Source: Elymus sibiricus
Lineage: Eukaryota; Streptophyta; Magnoliopsida; Poales; Poaceae
Assembly (NCBI GenBank): GCA_039707655.1
Contig: CM077673.1
Coordinates: 8,876,001 to 8,940,000 of the forward strand
Direction: 5' to 3'
Length of the DNA: 64,000 nt
Shown here piece after piece: positions 10,206 to 19,101 of the stretch. The translations under genes and the position numbers were made by a program. The notes beneath the pieces were generated by a model. That model was given only the letters and a program-made list of their open reading frames with translations, was not told the DNA's origin and searched no databases. How positions within the stretch are numbered: the first letter of the stretch is position 1; the number at the start of each line of letters is the position of its first letter.

Positions 10206-12461
10206 GAAGGATAACAACACGGGCTCCCTCTACCCATAAACTGCAATTTTGAAGGAGAATGTGATGAGGAAGAGACACTTTCCTAGAGTAGAGTTCGTAC
10301 ATGATGGAGTAAATCAAATTTTAAAGCTTGTGATCTTCGGAAACCTTTTGCTGCAAATATAGTTCTTCTCCACCACGCTTGATTGTGGTCATGTGAGGCC
10401 ATGCCTTTCTCTTGAGCCAGCCAGGAGTTTCCCAAGTCATCTTTGTTTTCCAGGTTTGATTGCACTATTTGCAAATAGCATATGAAACATTTAACAAAAA
10501 AACTCAGTGCACAATATTTCAATAAAATACATCATGTTTTAAAATTTTCATGCATATTTGTTACAGCCAGTGCTAAATACAAAGCATGCATGATGCGATT
10601 TGGATATTGCAAAGTACACATCGTTGTATGTTGAATGTTAACCCACTTGAAATGAGATGCATATTTGACCATGGAAACCTTAATATATGAGTAGTAAAAA
10701 AGATTGGAGAAAAATCCTTATATGTACCTCCTAGACTCTAGGCCATTCTATTTACTTAAATCTAAGATAGGAAATATATACTCTAAAGTACCCTATTTCC
10801 TTGAACCCGCACCTAACATAGACAATCATTCACTAGAAACACTCATTAACATATTTATTATACTATGTGATTTAGAGATCATTTGTGAAGATATTTAATG
10901 TATGCAAAAAGACCATAAGATACATATATACACAATTATTCATCTTTGCAACAAATTAATATATCGATGCATAAGAATTTATCCTTTATTATTATTTTTC
11001 TTACAACTAAACCTTTATTTAATCAAATAATTTTAAAGATGGTGTTTCAAAACGGAGTCAATTTAATTATGTTGGAAATTTTGGAAATGTGTTGCAACAA
11101 TAGACTTATAATTTGATCTTAATATTTTTGTGTCATCAAGTAAATTATGTTAAGTGTAATAAAAAACTATATTTGGACAAAAAAACAACAACATTAGTTT
11201 CATAAAAGTACCAGGTCCAAGAACTTATGTATGCATAAATATTTAGTCTGTAGTCTGGGCTAACAAGTCATGCATGCATAAATAAATCCAACCAAGCTGA
11301 CTAGTTGTAGTAGCAAGCAACATTTTGATTTTTGAGGTGAAAGAAAGAAAGGAAGAAAGTTGACCTGCAACTCTGCCTAGTGCTTAAACAAATCATCTGC
11401 ACCACACGCAGACAAACAAACAAACAAACACGCGACGTTACATCCCCAAATCTCTTGGCTGTCACCGACGAGTAGAGGAGGAGATAAGAGGAGCGAAATA
11501 ACTTGCTCATGAGGATAGCTGATATCCTGAGCGCCATCGGCACCAAGGGGTTGAGAATTTCATGGCTGTCGCGCGAATTAATGAAATTAAAACCTCACAT
11601 GATCAGACCCCATCTCATCTCATAGCAGAGAGAGAGAGAAATAATAATAAGAGGTAAAAACACCAGAGGTCCTAGAAGTTGTTCAGCATCTGATTGTTTA
11701 GTCCTAGAACTTGCAAAAGTGAACTCTTTAGTCCTAAAACTTGCACAAAATGTGAAAATTTAGTCCATAGCCAATCAGAGAGGGCCAAGTGGCGCCAGCT
11801 GGTCCGGTCTGGTCGTGGCTGGATATTTTGCAGATACCCCCTGCTGTTTTGTCAAATAAACCCGCGGGACACCCATCTGAATATTTCAGTTATCTTTGAA
11901 CATTGAGACAAATTCAGTTAACAAAATTCGCTAGGTTATTTTGTATGATCTAGATATAAAGCCATATTTAGTCTTTACAGCATGTGGGCTCCTATAGTGT
12001 TTGTTCTTTGCTGTCTTATTATGTTATTTCCTTTGTAAAAAACTGCAAACTTTTTTCTCAACCGCTCTCTCCCTATGCTTTGTTTCACTTGATCATCCTT
12101 AACAGTGAGCTTGATATTGGTCATTCCGTATTTACCTCCATTCTCAACTGCGCAGTGCCGAAAAACAAAAATGGTGAATAAAATCAGCAGCTCACTTTAA
12201 TATACTCAATTGACCGAGTTAAGGACGATTGACTAGCTAATGTTGTTTCGGCTCAATTAAACTGATCGAGCACTGTTGGGTTGTGACTTGTTTTGCCCAT
12301 TTGACCACTCATTTTAACATGCGTCTTGCAGGACATGAAGTACGAATGGGTTGAGTCAATGTACAACACAAAGCATGCTGGCTGAGGTACATGGTTTGTG
12401 AAGTAGCAACTGAATAAACGCTAATCACCTTTTGTCGTTTCTAAACCATCTTTTTCACCAG
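10206..12461. other. intergenic DNA, no gene recognised
   Basis: Mostly AT-rich, with an (aaac)n run at about 11411-11430 and GA-rich runs near 11340 and 11628. Minus-strand frames at 10283-10522 and 11301-11546 have no domain I recognise; the first could be an exon remnant but this is not supported. About 11665-11960 has repeated wording (tttagtcctagaacttgca / tttagtcctaaaacttgca), suggesting a degraded repeat. Confidence 0.5.
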
Positions 12462-12654
12462 AATCACCTTGGAAGGTGGACGTGGAATCATCAGGAGTTC
12501 CTGCAAAGCTTCGGCTGCTTGAGCATGAGTTAATTAATCTAGAGAAGGTTGGAAATGGACATCTATCCAAGATCCCTTTGGTGATGAGAAAGCAAGTAAA
12601 AAAAAAAAAAACCAAACTCTTGCTGGGAAGATTGATGATCTTTGCAAACGAATG
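12462..12654 (+). pseudogene. exon-like fragment of a conserved plant protein
   Basis: A 193-bp block is bounded by a pyrimidine-rich tract plus CAG (12446-12461) and a GTAGGT donor at 12655, as a real internal exon would be. In frame it reads WKVDVESSGVPAKLRLLEHE followed by more charged residues, then an A-run (about 12598-12612) after which the sensible reading shifts by one (LAGKIDDLCKRM). The pattern recalls plant coiled-coil proteins of unknown function; I am not sure of the family. No other exon of the same gene was found nearby. It is most likely a captured or relict gene fragment whose poly-A run caused a frameshift. Confidence 0.5.
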
Positions 12655-12774
12655 GTAGGTCTTTTCGTCTCACATGGCGTCTGCTTACTTATAGCTCTCG
12701 CATTGCACATGCGGTCTATATAATCCTAGCTTGGATGATAGTATTGCATACCTGTTATATAAACACATAATCCA

Positions 12775-12815
12775 ACATATGATGTACCCGCAAAAAAAAA
12801 AAAAACATATGATGT
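12775..12815. repeat. tiny poly-A insertion with 11-bp flanking duplication
   Basis: acatatgatgt at 12775-12785 and 12805-12815 flank only acccgc plus a run of A. This is what an extremely 5'-truncated retroposition event would leave. Replication slippage could also explain it. Confidence 0.5.
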
Positions 12816-13128
12816 GATTAACATCCATATGACCTCTGACTCTTGGTGACTGTGGTCGAAACGCAGCAATGACCTCTGACTGTTACACTAATCTTTTTGA
12901 GCTAACTATTCCACTATTCATAGTAGTAGGAGCAATTGCTTCCTGGCTCTGTTGCATGACTCTTGATGATGCATAATACTGAAAATCAAGTGAATATGAA
13001 AATAACATACAGTGCATATAAATAATCCCGATTCAAATTTGACACAGTATCACAACTTGACAAGAGCAAGCCAACTCGTGGTCACCACACACACGCACGC
13101 ACACGGACGGACACACGGGCGAGTTCAG

Positions 13129-14499
13129 TCAGACGCTCTTCTTGTTGTTGAGGAGCTCGGCGAAGCAAGATGCGAAAGCTTCCATGGCGTCCGGCGGCAG
13201 CACGACGCCGACCTCGACGCCGCCCTGGCCATCGGGGCTCTCGGCCAGCGACACCGTGCCGGGGGTCTTCTCGATGGACACCATCTCCACCCTGCACGGC
13301 TTGCCCCACCCGAAGTCCGCGCCCGCGTACACGCCGTGCCTCGGCGACCCGCCCACCGACATGGGCCGCTGCGGCAGCACCGACATCACCTGCCCCAGCC
13401 ACCCCTCCGCTCCTTCCAGCACGCCCTGCTCCATCTCCCTGATCGCCGCCCCGATGGCCGCCGCAGCCGCCGCCACGCCCCCGCCTGCATCGTCGCTCGT
13501 CAGCAGGTCCTCCGTCGCGGCCTCCACGAAGCACGGCCGCAGGCAGTTGCCGAAGTACTCGGCCGGGAGCGGCGGCGACAGCCTCGACCGGCACTCCGCC
13601 GAGAACAGCATGTGGCTGCGCGCCGCGCCTTGGACGCCCGCGGACCGGCACCGCAGCAGGCACACCCACGCCAGCGCCGACGCGCCCACGAACGACGACA
13701 GGCGCGAAGTCCCCGGCGCGGCCACCGCCGCGTCCTTGATGCCCTCGATCTGGTCGCGCGTCAGCGTGAAGGAGGCGATCACCGGAGACGGAGGCGGAGG
13801 CCCCTGCGCGGGTGGAGGCGGAGGTGGAGGGCCGGACGCGAGGTGGCTCATCCCGGCGAGCGTCTTGCCGAGCAGGTCGTCGGGGTCGGCGACGAGGGAG
13901 CGGTCGAGCACGGGCGGCCGCGGCACGGCCTGAGAATGATCGGGACAGTCGAGGGGGCCCCCGAGGCGGCATGCGGCGGCCCAGGTCCGGACGAAGAGCG
14001 TGGCGGAGGCGTCGTCGCAGGCGGCGTGGTGGACAGACACTCCAACGCAAACCCCACGGCCGGGGAACACGGTGGCCTGCACGGCCGCTGGCGCGAAAGC
14101 CCCGTCCTTTCCGGGCGGGGGCAGCGCGGGCACGAGCGGGCGCATCAGGCTCAGGTCCCGGGGCCCGGTGGCGACGAGGCGGTCAAAGTACTCCGGGATG
14201 GGAGACTCGGCGAGGAGGAGGGCGAGCGCGTCGTGGCCGCTGGAGTAGGAGAGGCGGCGGGTGGCGGGGCTGAGGGTGCCGGCGAGCGGGAAGAAGCGGG
14301 CGAGCGCGTGCGGCAGGGAGGCGGCGAGCAGCGGGAGCGCGGTGGCCGGGTGGGCGTGGCGGTAGAAGAAGAGGCGCTCGACGGGGCCGGTGAAGAGCCA
14401 GGCGGCGTCGAAGAAGGTGATGGGGAGGTCGGCGGACGGGCATGGCGGCGCCGGCGCCACGCGGAGCCGCTCCAGCACGCGCACTCCCGCTTCCGCCAT
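13129..14499 (-). CDS. BAHD-family acyltransferase (phenolic/anthocyanin glycoside malonyl- or aromatic-acyl type)
   Basis: Intact single-exon gene of 456 residues, the usual BAHD size. These cytosolic enzymes move an acyl group from a CoA thioester to a hydroxyl or amine of a specialised metabolite. The catalytic HXXXD is HAACD at residues 158-162, and the structural DFGWG is at 395-399. The N-terminal pattern LPITFFDAAWL...RLFFY (25-46) and YFGNC (315-319) fit the clade that acylates sugars of flavonoids and other phenolics. Donor and acceptor cannot be read from sequence. The loop at 224-239 is unusually proline-rich. ATG at 14499 has A at -3 and G at +4. GC content is very high, as in many intronless grass genes, and gives long meaningless frames on the other strand. 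No stop or frameshift. It stands alone among transposons, with no biosynthetic partner in the window. Confidence 0.93.
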   Translation of the reverse strand: MAEAGVRVLERLRVAPAPPCPSADLPITFFDAAWLFTGPVERLFFYRHAHPATALPLLAASLPHALARFFPLAGTLSPATRRLSYSSGHDALALLLAESPIPEYFDRLVATGPRDLSLMRPLVPALPPPGKDGAFAPAAVQATVFPGRGVCVGVSVHHAACDDASATLFVRTWAAACRLGGPLDCPDHSQAVPRPPVLDRSLVADPDDLLGKTLAGMSHLASGPPPPPPPAQGPPPPSPVIASFTLTRDQIEGIKDAAVAAPGTSRLSSFVGASALAWVCLLRCRSAGVQGAARSHMLFSAECRSRLSPPLPAEYFGNCLRPCFVEAATEDLLTSDDAGGGVAAAAAAIGAAIREMEQGVLEGAEGWLGQVMSVLPQRPMSVGGSPRHGVYAGADFGWGKPCRVEMVSIEKTPGTVSLAESPDGQGGVEVGVVLPPDAMEAFASCFAELLNNKKSV

Positions 14500-15126
14500 G
14501 GATTTTCCTGCTCAGGTTGGGTGGATCTGATCTACTGTACGTAGCTCTGGCTCACCTACCAGTTCCACTTCCAACACCGCTACCGCTAGAGAGAGTGCGC
14601 TATGCTCTGCTTTGCTCTTCCCTCACATTCAGGGATTGAGATCCTGTGACTTGCTGTGGACAAGTCACCGGTGAACAGTACGGTGACTGGTCCCTTCTCC
14701 ACACCGTCCGATCAAGAATCTGTGGCCAGATCTATGTGAACAGTTCCCGAGCTACAGCGGTCGGTCTACAAGAACTCGTCCACAGTATTTTCGCTACAGT
14801 GATTCGAGTACAGTGTCGTCTGGCTGCCCCCCTTGCATCCAACGGACTGGATCCCTGTCCCAGATTCAGATAACAAAATTTGCTCTGTTCTCCTTTTAAA
14901 TTTTTTTTTTGCTCTGTTCCAGCTGCTTGCTGCTTGCTAGCCTGTGACTGACTGACAGGTGGGGTAGGTTGGCACTAATCTGCTGGAGCTTTGAATTCCA
15001 CTGTTGATATCCATGGCGTCGTTGGAGCGGCGAAGAAAAATATCAAGTTAGTATGTGACCCTGATCCCTCAACTCAACTCCCATGTGTAGGTATATACTC
15101 ACGCTGCAGCAGGTGGGAGTGGGATT
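14500..15126. other. 5' flank of the BAHD gene
   Basis: The promoter should lie here, read on the minus strand. I see no clear TATA box within 200 bp of the start codon. The piece 14640-14880 has several gtgaacagt / ctacagt words that also occur in nearby repeats, so part of the flank may be transposon-derived. No gene. Confidence 0.45.
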
Positions 15127-15405
15127 AGAGCAACTCTAGCGGACCCTTTAAATCGCCGACCCTACGTTTCGCTATGCGGGTTCTGTTCAGGCGCAGCCCG
15201 CGCGAACCCGCAAAATCGCGTGGTTTTCAGAACTTAACACATATTTTGGAATTACACATATCTTAAATAACATAAAATGTGAATATTTATCATAACAAAT
15301 CTATATAATGTGAAAGTACATTCAATAGTGAATCTAATGATATTGGTTTTGTTATTGTATATGTCACTATTTTTTTTTATAAACTTTTGTTTATAAATAT
15401 TTACC
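15127..15405. other. possible left end of a Harbinger-type element, then AT-rich DNA
   Basis: TTA followed by gagcaactctagcggaccc at about 15124-15145 resembles the 3-bp TTA target and terminus of grass PIF/Harbinger elements. No matching right terminus is seen before the LINE tail at 15406, so this is only a tentative fragment. The rest is AT-rich without a gene. Confidence 0.3.
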
Positions 15406-16639
15406 TTTTTTTTTAGGGGGAACAAAACTTTATTGATTAATAGCAATGTCCCAAGGTATGATTACACTGTCATGTGGATGGAGTAGCCAAACATGTCTTC
15501 CTAATGCAAAGCTTTAATGAAAACTTGGCTAAGCTATCAGCTTCTATATTACTGCTGCGTCCTTCAATGGTAATTGTACAATTATCAAAATCTGCTAATG
15601 TTGCCTGGATCTCCTTGATGATAGCTGCATGTTGTCCTCCTGTACTGCTCTCTACCTCCCGAACAACCACTTGACAGTCTGAAGATATAATTATGTTGCT
15701 TAGAAGAAGGTCCTTTGCAAGAGCCATCGCCTCTCGAGTCTCGACAGGCAAGTGCTCCAAGGCTAGTGGGGTTTAGAATTCCCTCGAATGTGATAGAAGA
15801 GGAACCAAGATAATGTCAATTAGCATCTCTGCATACAACTGCCGCTGCTCCTCGTCCGGCCCGACTGGCGACGGCGCCGTCCATGTTCAGCTTAGCAACA
15901 CCCATGGTGTGTGTTGTCTTACCAGACTTTGTTGACGTTGTATGCGTCCCCTTCTTCCATCAAGTGTAGTGAGCTCTGCAAACAAATTCTTGGCAAACAT
16001 ATGATATGCATTGCTTGTGGCGACTGAAATTCATGGTCGTATATGGCTTTCCTCCTGGCGAACCAAATTGACCAAAGTGTGATGACCATCGATGTAAACT
16101 CCCCATGTGATAAGGAACTATGCATAGGAAAGAGCCATTGTTTTGCATTAGCCTCCGTTGTCGAAATCATATGTTCAACCAGCTCCGGTTTGGAGAGTGC
16201 CCAAACGCATCAGGACATGGATCGGAGCAGTCCAATAATGCATGTCTCCACGAGTCGGGACGCCCGCAAAGGAAACAGTAAGGCTCAACGACTGCCATAT
16301 TCCTGTGTTCAAGCACATCAAAAGTCGGCAGGGCAGGGAATGGTGTGATAATCTCCAGAGGAAAATCCGAATCTTGGAAGGGACCTGAATACCCCAAAGA
16401 TCAGTCCAATCACGGGTTTCAGCTGCTGTCGTTGATGGTCCCGCGTCATGAAATAACCAGCCCTCTCGAGTCATTTTAGTCTTTACCAACATGCGGTATG
16501 CACATCTTACAGAGAAAGAACCGTTTTGTTTTTTTCGAAAGCTCAAGACCAAAAATAAGGCATGCTTCTGGTACAGAGAGGAATGCTCAATATCACCAAC
16601 GCGTCCATAGCCAAAAAGGTTGTCCGGATTAGGTCTCTA
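15406..16639 (-). mobile_element. LINE (non-LTR retrotransposon), 3' part: zf-RVT region, RNase H, poly-A tail
   Basis: Read on the minus strand, the piece ends with AATAAA (15429-15434) and a run of nine A (15406-15414). Upstream are decayed frames. 16175-16552 contains FSVRCAYRML, DLWGIQVPSKIRIFLWRL and a CFLCGRPDSWRHALLDC zinc-like block (zf-RVT type). 15919-16170 contains a LWSIWFARRKAIYDHEFQSP block. 15470-15760 is an RNase H of the LINE C-terminal type (REAMALAKDLLLSNIIISSD, with a later EADSLAKFS). Several frame changes separate these. Further 5' pieces of the same element lie at 18936-19101 and 33756-33829. Confidence 0.85.
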
Positions 16640-16652
16640 CTAGTAGGCAGAA

Positions 16653-16673
16653 GGCGCGGCGGCACGCCGCGCC
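16653..16673 (-). repeat. Helitron 3' terminal hairpin
   Basis: GGCGCGGCG (16653-16661) pairs perfectly with CGCCGCGCC (16665-16673) around a 3-nt loop. CTAG follows after 9 nt on the minus strand. Confidence 0.88.
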
Positions 16674-16904
16674 GGTGGTTGAGCTGATGCGTGTGTGCGT
16701 GTGTGTTGTTTTTTTATTTTGAAGAGTTTAAGCCTGTCATTTAGCAAATTTGTTTTTTATGTAATATTTGTTTTCATAATTTTTTTCGTTATTTTATCTT
16801 TTCGTTTGGGAAAAACTGTGAAAAATTGTTCGTTATAATTATTGGTTAGCTGTAATTACCGTTTACCCACTATTATTATTTATAAAAAAGTGGTGTAATA
16901 TTTG

Positions 16905-18500
16905 TTGTAGTTTTTTTTTGAAATTTATCTTTTTAATTTTAATTTTAAAGAAGATGGAAAAAGTGTGGAAGTATTGTTCGTGGAAGACACTGTTCATTGT
17001 AAATGTAGTTAATTGTTAGACCACAATTACTATTTACAAAAAAGTGATGTAATGTTTGTTTTCGATTTTTTTTTAGTAATTTCATATTCTTAATTTAAAT
17101 TTTGAGGAAGAAGTGGAAAAAATTGGTAATTTTATAATCTTAATAATCTTAACTTCAAAGGAGAAGGGGGGGTTAAAAAAAGGGGGAAAACACAGGGCGC
17201 TATTTCGTTTTAAAATTCGGGAACCGTTTACTGTGGTTATTGTTCATTTGGGATACTGTTTATTGTCAGGATAATTGTTCACTTTGAGGGTACTGTTCAC
17301 CAAGGGTTATGTTCACTGAAGATTGTTGTTCATTGGGGGGTGGGGGTGGTATTGTTTATGGTACTTGTAGTTATTGTTTGACCACCATTACAATTTTGTA
17401 GAAAAGCGATGTATTTTTTTTTTGTATTTTTATCTCCTTAGTTTTAAAAAGTGTAGTAATATTTGTTTTTAAAATTTGGGGAAATGTATTTTTCTAAATT
17501 TTAACTTTTAAATTTTAATTTCAAAAAAGAGGGGAATTTGAAAAGGAAAAGGGGAAAAAGGGGTTATTGTTCATCGCGGGGTTCATTTTTGTTTGTATAT
17601 TTAGCTCCTTAATTTTAATTTCAAAGAAGATGTCGTGCAGGGGAGAACCCAGGCCTAAAATTGGGGTTGCTTTTTTTGTAATTTTTAGCTTTTTAATTAT
17701 TTTAAAAGGGGTTTTTAAATTAAAGAAGATATTTTTTTTTGTAAATTTATCTTTTTAATTTTAATTTTAAAGAAGAAGGAAAAAGTGTGGAAGTATTGTT
17801 CGTGGAAGACACTGTTCATTGTAACTGGAGTTTGTTGTTATCGTTTTTTTCGGTAATTTTATATTCTTAATTTAAATTTTGAGAAAGAAGGGGAAAAAAT
17901 TGGTAATTTTTTAATTTTAATAATTTTAACTTCAAAGGAGAGGGGGGGGGGGGGGGGTTAAAAAAAGGGGGAAAACACAGGGCGCTATTTCGCTTTAAAA
18001 TTCGGTACCGTTCATTCTGGGCACTGTTCATTGTTAGGATTAATGTTCGCTGTGAGGGTACTGTTCACTGAAGATTGTTGTTCATTGGGGGGGGGGGGGT
18101 GGGGGGAGGTATTGTTCATGGTACTCGTAGTTATTGTTCGCTCACCATTACTATTTTGTAAAGAAGTGAAGTATTTTTTTATTTTCATTTTTTTGGTATT
18201 TTTATCTCCTTATTTTTTAAAAGTGGTGTAATATTTGTTTCAAAACTTGTGGAAATGTATTTTTTCTAATTTTTAACTTTTAAATTTCAATTTCAAGAAA
18301 GAGGGGAATTTGAATAGGAAAGGGGAAAAAAGGGGTTATTATTCATCGCAGGGTTCATTTTTTTTTGTATTTTTATCTCCTTAATTTTAATTTCAAAGAA
18401 GATGCCGTGCAGGGAGAGCCCCCGCCACAAAATGGGGAAATGTTTTTTTTTTTGTAATTTTTATCTTTCTAATTATTTTTAAAAGGGGTTTTTCAAATAA
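16905..18500. repeat. internal duplication of the Helitron, period roughly 0.77-0.82 kb
   Basis: The block starting aaatttatctttttaattt at 16921 recurs at 17743. The block gggggaaaacacagggcgct at about 17182 recurs at about 17967. The block cgtgcaggg...agccc near 17633 recurs near 18404. The copies differ by indels, mostly in homopolymer runs. Confidence 0.75.
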
Positions 18501-18935
18501 GAAAGATAAAAATAAGAAATTATTGTTTATTGCAGAAAAGTGGTGTAATATTTTTTTTTATCTCGGAGAAATGTTTTCTGTAATTTTTAATTTTTTAATT
18601 TTATCTTTTGGGAAAAAGGGGAGTTAAAAAAGGGGGAAAACACAAGGCACTACTTCGTTTAAAACCCGGGGGGAAGGCAAAAAAAAACCTGTTCGTTGAA
18701 GCTACTGTTCGCCGGCCGCTACTGGTCATGGGGGCACTGTTCATGGAAGGCACTGTTCATAAGAGGTACTGTTCATGAGAGGTTATTGTTCGTCAGAGGT
18801 TACTGTTCATGCAGGGTTACTGTTCAGTGTCGTACACTGTGCGTGTGGGGACACGTGTCGCCGTGGGGGAGCGCCCTGGCCACAACGGCGGACACAGGAG
18901 GAGCCGGCTGGCTTAGTAGCTTTAATATATGTAGA

Positions 18936-19101
18936 TATTCCATGCGGCTGATGTCTCATCAATGATGTCACTAACCCAAAATAGATTACCATTGGGTACT
19001 GAAGTCATAGGTCTCATTGTTCCTTCCCTCGGGAGCCAATTATGGCCCCAAATTTCCGCCGTTTGTCCATCACCAATTCTCCTAATGATGCCCTGGACCA
19101 A
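18936..19101 (-). mobile_element. LINE, second fragment (upstream of the zf-RVT region)
   Basis: On the minus strand this reads QGIIRRIGDGQTAEIWG, then NWLPREGTMRP and FWVSDIIDE. That is the block which precedes the zf-RVT region in plant LINEs, so it connects the pieces at 15406-16639 and 33756-33829. The last five bases, ACCAA (19097-19101), are one copy of the target duplication of the chromovirus inserted next. Confidence 0.85.

Larger units (their letters stand above)
16640..18935 (-). mobile_element. non-autonomous Helitron
   Basis: On the minus strand it begins TCTACATATATTAAAGCTAC at 18935, preceded by A. It ends with a 9-bp GC hairpin (16653-16673), a 9-nt spacer and CTAG at 16643-16640, followed by T. 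A 5' TC, a 3' hairpin plus CTRR, and insertion between A and T without target duplication are the Helitron rules. The interior is AT-rich with poly-G and poly-T runs, many ctgttcatt words, and an internal duplication of about 0.8 kb. No Rep/helicase frame is present, so it would depend on an autonomous partner. It sits inside the LINE. Confidence 0.85.

Noticed and set aside
13012..14544. 510-codon open frame on the plus strand across the BAHD gene
   Set aside because: It is a shadow of extreme GC content and codon bias in the real gene on the other strand. It has no domain and low-complexity Arg/Gly/His composition.
16634..16650. ctactagtag as the missing right terminus of the CACTA element
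   Set aside because: There are no subterminal accgggact motifs near it, and the site is explained by the Helitron CTAG end with its hairpin.
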